DNA of 64,000 nucleotides from Actinomycetaceae bacterium (GTDB lineage Bacteria; Actinomycetota; Actinomycetes; Actinomycetales; Actinomycetaceae): NCBI GenBank assembly GCA_028724905.1, contig JAQYTG010000005.1, positions 62,001 to 126,000 of the forward strand, read 5' to 3'. Shown piece by piece: positions 43,348 to 53,336 of this stretch (position 1 is its first letter; each line of letters starts with the position of its first letter). The notes under the pieces were generated by a model. It saw only the letters and a program-made list of their open reading frames with translations, ran no database searches and was not told where the DNA came from. The position numbers and the translations under genes were made by a program.

Positions 43348-43836
43348 ATGGCTGAAACGATCAGACTGAGCGTGGGAGATAGGGCTCCGGATTTTGAGCT
43401 TCCCGTGGCTTTTGGCGGCACGGTACAACTATCTCAAGCACTTCAGGAAGCGGACAAAGGGGTGGTGGTGTACTTCTACCCACGAGCGATGACTCCAGGC
43501 TGCACGACTGAGGCCTGCGATTTTAGGGACTCGGAAAACTCGCTGCGCGCAGCGGGATATACCGTGATCGGGATTTCGCCAGATCCAGTGGCGCGGCTAG
43601 AAAAATTCGTGGATAAAGAGTCGCTCAATTTTCCGCTCGCTTCCGATGAGGAGCGAGCCGTGATGGTGAGCTATGGGGCTTTTGGCGAGAAAAAGAACTA
43701 TGGCAAAGTAGTGCAAGGCGTGATTCGTTCTACATTTGTGGTGGCTAAAGATGGCACGGTCGCCAGCGCTCACTACGCCGTCAAAGCTACTGGGCACGTG
43801 GCGCGGCTGCGTAAAGAGCTGGGGATTAATGCCTGA
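43348..43836 (+). CDS. bcp: Thioredoxin-dependent peroxiredoxin (Bcp/PrxQ)
   Basis: VYFYPRAMTPGCTTEACDFRDS; RBS aaggagag. Confidence 0.94.
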   Translation: MAETIRLSVGDRAPDFELPVAFGGTVQLSQALQEADKGVVVYFYPRAMTPGCTTEACDFRDSENSLRAAGYTVIGISPDPVARLEKFVDKESLNFPLASDEERAVMVSYGAFGEKKNYGKVVQGVIRSTFVVAKDGTVASAHYAVKATGHVARLRKELGINA

Positions 43837-43941
43837 TAAGGCTCGGTAGAGTTGATGAGTGTTGCGTGACGCCGTTGGGATACGTTGAGACTACGCACAT
43901 TTTTGTTTACGTGCAGATAGCCGCTAGGCTTGTAGCTGCGC

Positions 43942-44023
<82 letters not shown>

Positions 44024-44025
44024 CT

Positions 44026-44066
44026 AGTTGTGCCGGAGAAACCCTTTGGGTTTCTCCGGCACAACT
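44026..44066. terminator. Perfect 19-bp-stem hairpin (agttgtgccggagaaaccc-ttt-gggtttctccggcacaact) directly after tRNA-Leu
   Basis: Exact inverted repeat; no U-tract. Confidence 0.75.
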
Positions 44067-44115
44067 GTGTAATTCGGTGGACTCGGACCTGTGAGGGCTG
44101 AGCTGGTTGTGGAAA

Positions 44116-44136
44116 TGCTCCGGTGGAGCATTTTTC
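44116..44136 (+). terminator. Hairpin aatgctcc-ggt-ggagcatt followed by T run
   Basis: 8-bp stem then ttt. Confidence 0.6.
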
Positions 44137-44190
44137 TGGCTCAGTCGTGAAGCAGCTGTGCTGCGAGCGGGGCGGCGGTGTAGCCGGCGC

Positions 44191-44211
44191 GCGAGTCCCC
44201 TCTCGAATACT
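44191..44211 (+). repeat. Partial duplication of the tRNA-Leu 3' end (gcgagtcccctctcgaatact versus tcgagtcccctctcgagtact at 44006-44026)
   Basis: 19/21 identity read directly. Confidence 0.85.
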
Positions 44212-44670
44212 GAACAGATATTACTGAGTAGATATTATTGATGAGCAAGTATTGGTGAACGCCCTTGTGAGCGCCAAGGTCACGTATTATCAAGCACTGG
44301 CAACCAGATGCCGCGATCGGGTAGCAGGAGCTGCTGTGGATGCAAGGTTGCTGGCTGATGGTCATGTCGCCATTCACCTCAGTATTTTCTCCTAGTTTTG
44401 GTACCTACGCGCCTGTGAGTCGCTGTGCTTTTTGTGCTTCGCGCTGTGTGTCACTGTGCTTTTATGTTTGGACGCTCATGGCTCATCGTGTTCCTATTCG
44501 ATTGCTGCGAGGGTGCACTCATACTATTTCCTAACTATTTTCACTAAAAGTGATGAGAGTCACAGCGAAAAATTAATGGGCGCAAATCTGGCAAGCTCGC
44601 AAGTTTTGTTAGTAATTATTTAATGTAAAAAATAATCCGAGTAAAAACGAATAATTAAAGAAATGTATAA

Positions 44671-44704
44671 ATAGGACTCTAGTCCTATAGGTTGCGGGGG
44701 GGGG
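44671..44704. promoter_or_regulatory. Palindrome ataggact-ct-agtcctat (44671-44688) followed by a G9 tract (44696-44704) in the pilus-locus leader
   Basis: Direct reading; function not established. Confidence 0.55.
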
Positions 44705-44840
44705 TGATTTACTTTTCATAAAAGGCTGAGCGCAAATAAATGTAAAAAATATTTGTGCGTCGTCGTTGTACTTCGTTGTGCATCGCGTGTGCGTGCGCAT
44801 TGTGCGTCGCGTACGCCGTGTGTTGCCTGGCAACGTGAGC

Positions 44841-44866
44841 TTACCCGAGACGTCCATCTCGGGTAA
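44841..44866. promoter_or_regulatory. Perfect 10-bp-stem hairpin ttacccgaga-cgtcca-tctcgggtaa in the pilus-locus leader
   Basis: Exact inverted repeat, flanked by gcaac/gttgc outer complementarity. Confidence 0.55.
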
Positions 44867-44952
44867 CGAGTGTTGCGCCGGTGGTGTGCGAGCGGCGAAA
44901 CCGGCAACGAGTACGACGGTGAGAACGAGAGCGAAGGGGGGGGCAGGCACTG

Positions 44953-47823
44953 ATGGATAAAAGAAATTCCATGCGCTTCGTGGCTGCTGTGATGCTTGCC
45001 TGTGCCCTGATGTTTGGAGCCGCCGTTCCGGCCGCCGTGGCTGAGCCTGTACAGCTTGATACTCCATCAGATCTTCTTTTGCTTACGAGTACGGGTGAGA
45101 TTCTCGGATATGACGACGAAGGGAATTTGATCCCTGCGTTGCCATATTTGCCTGCTATTAGCCAGTCGGCAAGGGCAAAGACAAAGCCTGTGAACACCAC
45201 GTATTACCCAGATTTTGAGTATGGCCGCTGGGATCACGGGTCAAATAATGCCGATACGCGCAACTGGTATCAGATTCAAGGGTTTGAATACAATGCACTT
45301 GGCTCAGGACCAGACGGCAGCTACTATGCGATGCTGCGCGTCAGTAATGATACCTTGAGAACAAACTATCGAGGCGCGTACCAAGTGTATAAGCTGGAGC
45401 CAGGAGCCACTTCCTGGACAACCTACGGTGTGCCGTTCTACTTGGCTTCCGATACAGTGCCGCCAGAGCAATCTGGACGTTCCCAAGCTGTGCCGATGGG
45501 TGGAGTGAACCCAATAGATGGGAAGTATTATTTCGGGTCTGTCGTCATGAATGATCAAGGGCAAACTAATTTTCATGTGTATCGCATGGATCAAAACGGC
45601 CCAGTCTACCTCGGTTATTATCCTCTTGATGCGGTGCAAAACCCAGATGGCAACACGATGAATACAAACGGCGGCGATATTGCTTTTACTGACGATGGAT
45701 CAATCGTTGTGAGCTCGGCGGTGAATTATATTGATTCCCGAGACGGAATGAGCTTCAATTATGTGCGTATGTCGATCGTCCGTGCCGATGATCTTCAGGC
45801 TGGAACGGGTGGGCAGTTAGCTGGATTTAATCTTCCACTCATCGAACTCGCAACCAAGGGTGCTTACAACCAGGGTGCTCAAGGCTACGACCTTATTCAA
45901 CAGACTACGGGTTTTGCGGTGCTGTCTGATGGTACTCTTATCACCTCAAACCATATCAGTGATTCAGGTACATATATTTTGGCCGAAGGCGATAACTGGG
46001 ATTCATCCCAGGTTTTTGGCAAAGTTTTAGGTGGCATAGTCAATGAAGTGCCAACAGGCACGATTTCTACTGCTCCTGCCCTGTGTCTCAACCAAGATCC
46101 TGCAGTGGCTGGTATCTGGAACAATCTGACGGCTAAGCCTGGCAAGCCGCAAAACGTCGATGGCCCCTCTTCGGTCTGCCGCTATAAGCTCTACAACACG
46201 CAGATCCTGGATATGGCTGGCGCAATGACATGGTTCCCCAGCGTTGACCTGCGCAAGAACGTGATCGAGCGCATCAATTCTGATGATCAGTTTAAGCTGT
46301 CCATCTCCTTCGATAATGGTGCGCTGCTGAACGAAGAAACCACCACGGGCTCTGCCACGGGTGAGCAAGCCGTTTATGCGGGGCCAGTGCCAGTGGCTGC
46401 TGGTGCTCGCCTCAAGGTGAGCGAAACTATCACTACTAGCACGGATCTGCGCACATATAAGCCCAGTCTTAAATGCGTGGACGGCAACGGTAATTCAGTT
46501 GCTAGCCTTACCACCGAGCAACTCACGATTGACGCGAAGTCGGCCAGCGCTGTGCTCACCGTGCCTGAAGCAACTGGGGCCGGCGTGGATCTAAGCTGCA
46601 CTTTCACTAATGGGGTGAATGGCTATGATCTTGAGCTTACTAAAGTGGACGGCAAGGATAATAAGCCACTCGCTGGTGCTCAGCTTAAGCTGTGGAAAGA
46701 CGTCAATGAGAACGGCAAGCTAGATCTTGGCACTGATAAACTGGTGACGAGTGAATCCGTGCCAGCTAATACCCAAGGAGTGGTGAGCACTCCAGCTGAT
46801 GGCATCGTGACGTGGAAGAGCCTGGCTGATGGGCACTATCTTGTGCAGGAAGTGGCTGCACCTGAAGGGTATAAGACGCTCACCGAAGCAAAAGCAGTCG
46901 CGCTCAACGGCGCCAACGCTGAGATAACGCTCGAAAACACCGAGCTGCTCGGATCTATAGTATTCGAGAAGCGCGCTTCAGTGGATGGCACGGCTGGGGA
47001 TGGCACAGCTGGCGAATTGCTTTCTGGCTCGCAGTGGGAGCTCACGTATCCAGAAGAAGGTAGCGTGCCAGGAGTAAGTATGACGTTCACGGATTGCATA
47101 GTGGAGAGTGGCTGTGCGGGCACGCTTGATAAAGATCCGCGCCCAGGCGTGTTTAAGGTAGTGGATCTCCCGCTTGGTAAATACGTGCTTAAAGAAACGA
47201 AAGCCCCACAAGGCTATAAGCTCTCCGCCAATGCTTCCCGCGAGATTATTATCAATTCTGATAAGCCCTACACTCTCACGAATGATGATGCGATTCTCAA
47301 TGAGCCTATGCGTGGCACGATTATTTTTGAGAAGCGCGCGAAAACTGACGGCGAGCCAGCCACTGGCAGCGCATCGGAACTCGGCTCGCTACTGTCTGGC
47401 TCCGAATGGAAGCTCACTTATCCGCAAAACTCTGGCAAGCAACCCGCCACAATCACCGACTGCGTGGCAGGAGCTCAAGCTGGCGCCGATGCGTGTGCTG
47501 GCACTGGTGACGCCGATCCCACTCCAGGGGTTGTGAAACTTATAGACCTCCCCCTGGGAACCTACACTCTTCAAGAAACGAAAGCTCCGAGCGGCTATAT
47601 CCTTGATAGCTCGGTGCGTTTCATCACTCTTGATTCCGAAGAGCCTTACGCCCTCACAGGCGCACGGGCGATTCTCAATGAGCAGCGTATTGGACCTACG
47701 TTGCCACTTACGGGAGGAGTCGGACGCGACTTCTTCCTCATAGCAGGGGGAGGCACGCTTCTAGCTGCTCTCACTGTATCTCTTATCATGCTTGGACGCA
47801 GGCGCACACAGAAACTTAGCTGA
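44953..47823 (+). CDS. LPXTG (LPLTG)-anchored pilus tip/shaft protein with three CnaB/SpaA-type domains
   Basis: Signal peptide; E-boxes YLVQEVAAPEGYK, YVLKETKAPQGYK, YTLQETKAPSGYI; LPLTGGVGRDFFLIAGGG...RRRTQKLS sorting signal. Confidence 0.9.
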   Translation: MDKRNSMRFVAAVMLACALMFGAAVPAAVAEPVQLDTPSDLLLLTSTGEILGYDDEGNLIPALPYLPAISQSARAKTKPVNTTYYPDFEYGRWDHGSNNADTRNWYQIQGFEYNALGSGPDGSYYAMLRVSNDTLRTNYRGAYQVYKLEPGATSWTTYGVPFYLASDTVPPEQSGRSQAVPMGGVNPIDGKYYFGSVVMNDQGQTNFHVYRMDQNGPVYLGYYPLDAVQNPDGNTMNTNGGDIAFTDDGSIVVSSAVNYIDSRDGMSFNYVRMSIVRADDLQAGTGGQLAGFNLPLIELATKGAYNQGAQGYDLIQQTTGFAVLSDGTLITSNHISDSGTYILAEGDNWDSSQVFGKVLGGIVNEVPTGTISTAPALCLNQDPAVAGIWNNLTAKPGKPQNVDGPSSVCRYKLYNTQILDMAGAMTWFPSVDLRKNVIERINSDDQFKLSISFDNGALLNEETTTGSATGEQAVYAGPVPVAAGARLKVSETITTSTDLRTYKPSLKCVDGNGNSVASLTTEQLTIDAKSASAVLTVPEATGAGVDLSCTFTNGVNGYDLELTKVDGKDNKPLAGAQLKLWKDVNENGKLDLGTDKLVTSESVPANTQGVVSTPADGIVTWKSLADGHYLVQEVAAPEGYKTLTEAKAVALNGANAEITLENTELLGSIVFEKRASVDGTAGDGTAGELLSGSQWELTYPEEGSVPGVSMTFTDCIVESGCAGTLDKDPRPGVFKVVDLPLGKYVLKETKAPQGYKLSANASREIIINSDKPYTLTNDDAILNEPMRGTIIFEKRAKTDGEPATGSASELGSLLSGSEWKLTYPQNSGKQPATITDCVAGAQAGADACAGTGDADPTPGVVKLIDLPLGTYTLQETKAPSGYILDSSVRFITLDSEEPYALTGARAILNEQRIGPTLPLTGGVGRDFFLIAGGGTLLAALTVSLIMLGRRRTQKLS

Positions 47824-47881
47824 ATGATTGAGGCTGTGCGCAGCCTTATGGCAGTTGAGAATCTCACTGAAAGGAAAGAAA

Positions 47882-49351
47882 ATGGTTGCAAAACCTAAAG
47901 GGGTAAAGCAGGCACTCGCTTTAGCTCTAGCTTTCGCGCTAGCGTTTATGCTCACGAGCGTGTCTCTCGTGCAGAGCGCGTTTGCTGCTCCCGCCGCGGG
48001 CGATATGCCAACTGGCAATGGCTCGCTCACTATTCATAAGTACGACAACAATCCTAAAGCCACCACCCCTGGCGACGGCACGGAGCTCACTCCTGCCCCT
48101 ACCAACACCTCGCTTGAGGGTGTGAAGTTCTCGGTGGCTAAGGTGAACGGCCTAGATCTCACCAACAACGCTGACTGGGCGAAAGTAGCTAGCCTGACTT
48201 ACAACGAGCAGGCGGGCACGATCGCTTCGGGTGCTGAGACTTTCACCGCAGGTGATGCCACTGAGCAGGCCACTGGGGCAGATGGCTCCACAAAGTTTGA
48301 AAATCTCGCCATTGGCGTATACCTGGTGAAAGAAACTGATCCAGGCGATAATGCTATCACCAAGAAGGTAGCTCCATTCTTCGTCACCATTCCATTCCCC
48401 AATGAGGACGGCGACTGGATCACCGACGTGCACGTCTATCCTAAGAACGATCTCAACACTCCTGGCACCAAGGAAGCCGACGATGCCAACCTCAAGAAGA
48501 TTGGCGATGAGATTCCGTGGACTATTACCACCACCGCCACTGATGCTACCCCAAGCCAATATGGCGTAGTGGATCAGCTGCAAAGCTACCTCACTTATGT
48601 GGATGGCTCGGCTGCTGTGAAAATTGGCGAGACCCCTCTTGAGGCAGGTGACTTCCAGGTAGAACAGGGCACAAAAGGCACCACCAACCAGGTGAAGTAC
48701 GTGAAGATCACGCTCACCGAGACTGGCTTGGCCAAAGTGACTGCTGGCGCCACCGTGACGTTTACTCTGAAGACCGAAATCACTGCACTGCCTGCGGACG
48801 GAATCGTGAAGAACGCCGCTTGGCCAATTGATGGCGAATACGATCCGTTCCAGGATTACGATCCAGATAATCCGGATCCAGACAATCCGCCGATTGTGCC
48901 TGAGGAAGATCCTAAGTATGGCCAGTATCAGTTCAAGAAAGTAGACGGGCAAGATCCGGCTAAAGCTCTCTCTGGAGCGACGTTCCAGATCTGCGCTGAT
49001 CAGGCTTGCAATACTGTGCTCGACACTGCCACCTCAGATGAAAATGGCGTGGTGAACTTCCCAGGTATCTATATCGGTAAAGGTGATGCCGCTACCCAGC
49101 GCAAAGTGTGGCTCAAGGAAACTGTGGCTCCAGCTGGCTTCGTGCTCGACCCAGAAGCTAAAGAAATCACTATCACCCCTGGTACTTATGTGCTGAACGA
49201 TCAGGATAACGTGGTGAATACTCCGCAGACTGGTCCGAATCTGCCACTCACGGGTGCGGCAGGAAAGGTGCTGCTCACCATTGCTGGCATCGCAGTGCTG
49301 GCCACGGCTGGCGGCTTGGCATTTGTGAATATGCGCCGCAAAGAGGCCTGA
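47882..49351 (+). CDS. Major (backbone) pilin, SpaA/FimA-like, LPLTG
   Basis: Signal peptide; pilin motif DWITDVHVYPKND; E-box WLKETVAPAGFVL; LPLTGAAGKVLLTIAGIAVLATAGGLAFVNMRRKEA. Confidence 0.92.
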   Translation: MVAKPKGVKQALALALAFALAFMLTSVSLVQSAFAAPAAGDMPTGNGSLTIHKYDNNPKATTPGDGTELTPAPTNTSLEGVKFSVAKVNGLDLTNNADWAKVASLTYNEQAGTIASGAETFTAGDATEQATGADGSTKFENLAIGVYLVKETDPGDNAITKKVAPFFVTIPFPNEDGDWITDVHVYPKNDLNTPGTKEADDANLKKIGDEIPWTITTTATDATPSQYGVVDQLQSYLTYVDGSAAVKIGETPLEAGDFQVEQGTKGTTNQVKYVKITLTETGLAKVTAGATVTFTLKTEITALPADGIVKNAAWPIDGEYDPFQDYDPDNPDPDNPPIVPEEDPKYGQYQFKKVDGQDPAKALSGATFQICADQACNTVLDTATSDENGVVNFPGIYIGKGDAATQRKVWLKETVAPAGFVLDPEAKEITITPGTYVLNDQDNVVNTPQTGPNLPLTGAAGKVLLTIAGIAVLATAGGLAFVNMRRKEA

Positions 49352-49556
49352 TTTCGCTAGCTGACGACTAAAGCCGTAGCGCAGCTGTGGAGGCGCTGCG
49401 ATAGACACGAGCGGCAGCAGAGCTGCTCAAGGTGGTTCACTGAGGTATTCAATGTGGTTCACATTGAGGTATTCGGTGACCGGCTTGCTCAAGGTGGTGG
49501 GTGCGTATCCAATAATGAGGTGCGCACCCACCATCGCGCTTGTGCATCGAGCATCT

Positions 49557-49679
49557 ACCATCGTGCGTGCTCCATAGTGTACTAACTACCGCGCTTGCAC
49601 ATTGTGTACCAACTAGCGTGCTTGCACATCGGACACCCACCATCGTGCGTGCTCCATAGTGTACTAACTACCGCGCTTG
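49557..49679. repeat. Exact 41-bp repeat accatcgtgcgtgctccatagtgtactaactaccgcgcttg (49557-49597, 49639-49679) with an intervening diverged unit
   Basis: Direct reading; lies between backbone pilin and sortase genes. Confidence 0.93.
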
Positions 49680-49791
49680 TCCATTGTGCTTGCCCCATCA
49701 GACACTAATTACTGCGCTTGACGTAAGCAATATATAAGTACTTTCTATAAATATTTTCGCAAGCCAGATTTTCTCGAATCAAACCATAGAT

Positions 49792-50703
49792 ATGAAGCTA
49801 GAAAGAAGAAGCATGAAAAGGTTGATCATGGCGTATCTCATCAGCTTTTTGGCGCTTCTAGGCACTGGCCTTTTGATGTATCCCACGGTGGCAAGCTGGA
49901 AATCTCAGTGGGATCAATCCCAGCTGGTAGATAGCTATGCGGGGCTTGTGGATCACGCCGAGCCAGCCCGCGCCGAGCAGCTCGCCCAAGCTAAGCGCTA
50001 CAATTTGGCACTCTCGTCAGGAGCGGTGCTCGGCCAATACGAGCGAATCCCATCAGGCATGGGGAAGGTAGCTGGGCAGAGTAGAGCTTTAGGGATCTTG
50101 CCCTACGCCAAACAGCTCAACGTGGGTGACGACGGGCTGATGGCACGGCTGCGAATCCCCAGTATCGACGTGGATCTGCCGGTGTATCACGGCGCTACAG
50201 ACGACGTGCTGCTCAAAGGGGCCGGACATTTGGAGGGTACCTCACTGCCCGTGGGCGGCACATCTACCCGCACGGTGATCACCGCACATCGCGGCTTAGC
50301 TTCTGCCACCATGTTTACAAATCTAGACAAAGTAAAGCCTGCAGACACGTTCACTATCGAAGTTTTTGGTGAAATGCTCACCTATAAAGTGGAGTCTATC
50401 AAGGTGGTGGAGCCGCACGAGAGTGAGCAAGTGCTGGTGGAAGCGGGGCGCGATCTGGCTACGCTCATTACGTGTACTCCGCTCGGGATCAACACCCACC
50501 GAATTTTGGTGACCGGCGAGCGGGTGCTGCCCACGCCCGCGAAAGATCTTGAGCAAGCTGGATCTCAATCAGAGCTGCCAAGATTCCCGTGGTGGGCAAT
50601 TGTGATCGGCGTGGTGATCGTGCTGGCGCTCAGCTACTGTATCGCTGAGACGCGCCTATACCAGCGTCTCAAAAGAGGGCGAGTAACTGGCTCGAATCCT
50701 TGA
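49792..50703 (+). CDS. Class C (pilus-specific) sortase
   Basis: GTSLPVGGTSTRTVITAHRGLASATMFTNLDKVKPGD-like region; catalytic ATLITCTPLGINTHRILVTGER; N- and C-terminal TM segments. Confidence 0.94.
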   Translation: MKLERRSMKRLIMAYLISFLALLGTGLLMYPTVASWKSQWDQSQLVDSYAGLVDHAEPARAEQLAQAKRYNLALSSGAVLGQYERIPSGMGKVAGQSRALGILPYAKQLNVGDDGLMARLRIPSIDVDLPVYHGATDDVLLKGAGHLEGTSLPVGGTSTRTVITAHRGLASATMFTNLDKVKPADTFTIEVFGEMLTYKVESIKVVEPHESEQVLVEAGRDLATLITCTPLGINTHRILVTGERVLPTPAKDLEQAGSQSELPRFPWWAIVIGVVIVLALSYCIAETRLYQRLKRGRVTGSNP

Positions 50704-50931
50704 TATGTGCAGAACCACTTTGAGCAGCTCTGCTGCCACTCTCGTGAGGGCGAGCAGTGAGGCAGAAGCCTTGATGTGTGGCAGATATTGAGGAGTTAGG
50801 GGAGACATAAAGAGTCTGCAGGAGTAGACTGGCCACCATCTTTTACTAATTTCACCAAAGGCTGGGGATGCGCGGCTGTGAGTGTGCTAGCCGTGAGCTT
50901 GTGGCTTTGGAGTAATTGATGAGGGGAATAC

Positions 50932-52929
50932 ATGAAAAAGAAAATGATGGGGGCTGTGACGGCGGTATGCGTCTGTTGTGCAACGTTGATCACCACGCTG
51001 ATGCCGGCTAGCGCTGCAGAGCGGCCTTTTCCGAAATATGAGTTGAGCTATCAGTGGGTGCATGGTACGCCAGATCCGAATTACGATCCGGAAAATCCGG
51101 TAGGGGACGGGTGCTTGCGTGACCCCAACGCTGAAGTCACCACCTTGCATTTCTTTGGAACGAGCACTTCCATTGATCCGTGCGATGCGATCCGAACGAC
51201 TATTCGTTTTTACAACAATCTTCAGCCAGGCCAAGAGGGTACCAATAATTTCCGCTGGGGAGTGAGCTGGCAGTACACCGATATGTCGGATAATAACTCG
51301 TCGAATTATATCTGGAAGCCCATAGAAAATTTCCTTTTTGACGGGCAACCGTATCCCGCCTATGACGTCACCAATCAAGATGCGATGGTCGTGAAAGACG
51401 CTCAGGGTAATTTCGTGCGGATGAACAGAGGCAGAGGCATGTACGAGCCGACGCACATCGTCTTTGATGATTTCTTTGGAGACGGCGAAGAGCATACTTT
51501 CCAGTTTGACGCTTACCTTCCCATCAATGGCGATTGGGCAGGAATGTCGTGGGGGACGGGCTCTACTGGCGACACTCAGGGAGGATCCATTGGAGCTACC
51601 GCTCAAGGAATCAGCGTGACGTTCCTCGCGGGAGCAGATTTCCGCCATGTGGAAGACGAGGTTTATCGCGAATTTCTCGGCGTCGAGGAGGGCGTCGCAA
51701 TTCCGAACCGCAAACTGGGTAGCTGGGGAGGCGAGGTAGCAGGCACGACGTTCGATATTGAGAAGTGCTTAGAAGATCGTTTGCTTGCGCCCGTGAGCGA
51801 GACGATCACGGCAAACGAAATCTATCCGGATCTCACCTACACCACCCCGATTGAGTTTTATTCAAGCTCTGGTTCCTACCTCATGGCGCGCTGGCCGTAC
51901 GAGTTTATGACGAACTATCGGTCTGCTAAAGATCAGAATTTTGATTCCATCAGCAAGCTGAAAGTGATGCTCACCGAGGGGGACTCTTTTGTTTCCTATG
52001 AGACGGTACGCCCGGGCGAAGCTGATTTCTCCTACAAACCCACAGTGGATTCAATCGTGCAAAACATTCCTAGCTATGAATATGTAGACAATGATTTGCC
52101 GGTGTACACCAACGGCATCGTTGATCCCGACACCGCAGCGCTGGATATTCCACGTTTTATCTCTGGTAAAAATGTAAAACTCAATTACAACAAGTCCGGT
52201 GCTCGGATACAGCACTTGTACTATACGTATCAGCCGTTGAAGACCACGTTTGCACTGAAGAAGAGTGACGATCAAGGTAAAGCGCTTGCGGGAGCTACTT
52301 TTGAGCTCTTCCGAGCCGCCGATATGAAAGAATATCTGCCTGCCGATCAGGGAGGATATGCGTGTAAGCGCGCTACTACTCCGCCTCTTGAGCAAATTGA
52401 GCAGTGCGAAGATGGGACGTGCCAGCAGCTGAACGTCAATCGGGTGCAGGTGCCGGGCGCTGATAGCGAAGGCCGGTTTAGCACTGATGAAACCGGCACT
52501 TTTGTGCCGACGAATGAAGACGGCTCTAAGGCTTTGAGCTGGCTTCCAGCTGGTACCTATTACCTGCGCGAAGTGGCTGCGCCCTCAGGATATAAACCTC
52601 TGGATGCCCCATTGACTTTTGAGGTGCTGCCTCAGAAAGACGAACAGGGAAATATAGCGGTGGTGGATGTCAAAGTAGTCAATATCCCTAATACGCCGCC
52701 GCCACCGGAGGAGCCTCCGACTCCGGAAGAACCACCAACACCTGGGGAGCCTCCGACTCCGGAAGAACCACCAGTGCCAGATACTCCTCAGCCTCCGCAG
52801 CCGCCCACGCCAGAGCCCTCTCACCCGCTACCAAACACCGGCTCTAGTGCGGCAATAGTGGGTAGTATCGCCGCAGTTCTCGTGGCTGCTGGGGCAGTTC
52901 TCACTCGCCGCCGGCAGAGCTCTCGCTAG
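50932..52929 (+). CDS. LPXTG (LPNTG)-anchored surface protein with novel-looking head, one SpaA-type domain and Pro-rich wall-spanning repeats
   Basis: Signal peptide; FALKKSDDQGKALAGATFELF...YYLREVAAPSGYKPL; EPPTPEEPPTPG repeats; LPNTGSSAAIVGSIAAVLVAAGAVLTRRRQSSR. Confidence 0.9.
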   Translation: MKKKMMGAVTAVCVCCATLITTLMPASAAERPFPKYELSYQWVHGTPDPNYDPENPVGDGCLRDPNAEVTTLHFFGTSTSIDPCDAIRTTIRFYNNLQPGQEGTNNFRWGVSWQYTDMSDNNSSNYIWKPIENFLFDGQPYPAYDVTNQDAMVVKDAQGNFVRMNRGRGMYEPTHIVFDDFFGDGEEHTFQFDAYLPINGDWAGMSWGTGSTGDTQGGSIGATAQGISVTFLAGADFRHVEDEVYREFLGVEEGVAIPNRKLGSWGGEVAGTTFDIEKCLEDRLLAPVSETITANEIYPDLTYTTPIEFYSSSGSYLMARWPYEFMTNYRSAKDQNFDSISKLKVMLTEGDSFVSYETVRPGEADFSYKPTVDSIVQNIPSYEYVDNDLPVYTNGIVDPDTAALDIPRFISGKNVKLNYNKSGARIQHLYYTYQPLKTTFALKKSDDQGKALAGATFELFRAADMKEYLPADQGGYACKRATTPPLEQIEQCEDGTCQQLNVNRVQVPGADSEGRFSTDETGTFVPTNEDGSKALSWLPAGTYYLREVAAPSGYKPLDAPLTFEVLPQKDEQGNIAVVDVKVVNIPNTPPPPEEPPTPEEPPTPGEPPTPEEPPVPDTPQPPQPPTPEPSHPLPNTGSSAAIVGSIAAVLVAAGAVLTRRRQSSR

Positions 52930-53336
52930 CGAATGTAAGAGATCCCTGCATCGAACGTGCGATCCCTTAACGTAAGTTGCCTGGAGCAGCGGCGTTAAGG
53001 GATCGCTCATACGATCTGGGGTGGGTTGATGTTATGTCACGCCTCTGAGCGAGCTGCCTGTCTTCCGCAGTGTCTTGCAGGCCGCCGTCGCGCAGCGTTG
53101 GTACGTGCTACCTCTTAAACTAAAACACTCAGATAACTGGGTGCCCGTCGTCGCACAAGTGCCCGCAGGCTCTGTCGTCATGCAGCGTGGTCATACCGCG
53201 TGGTCGCGCAGCGTTGGCACGCCTCGTCGTCACAGGATGTCGCCCCGCGCAGAGTGGTCACACAGTACTGTTACAGACTGTCGTCACGCGCCGTCCTCAG
53301 ACCAAAGCGCCACAATATGACTGGGGCACCTGCCCG

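Noticed and set aside
49557-49700. Possible CRISPR array in the pilus locus
   Set aside because: Only two exact copies, and the material between them is itself a diverged copy of the unit.
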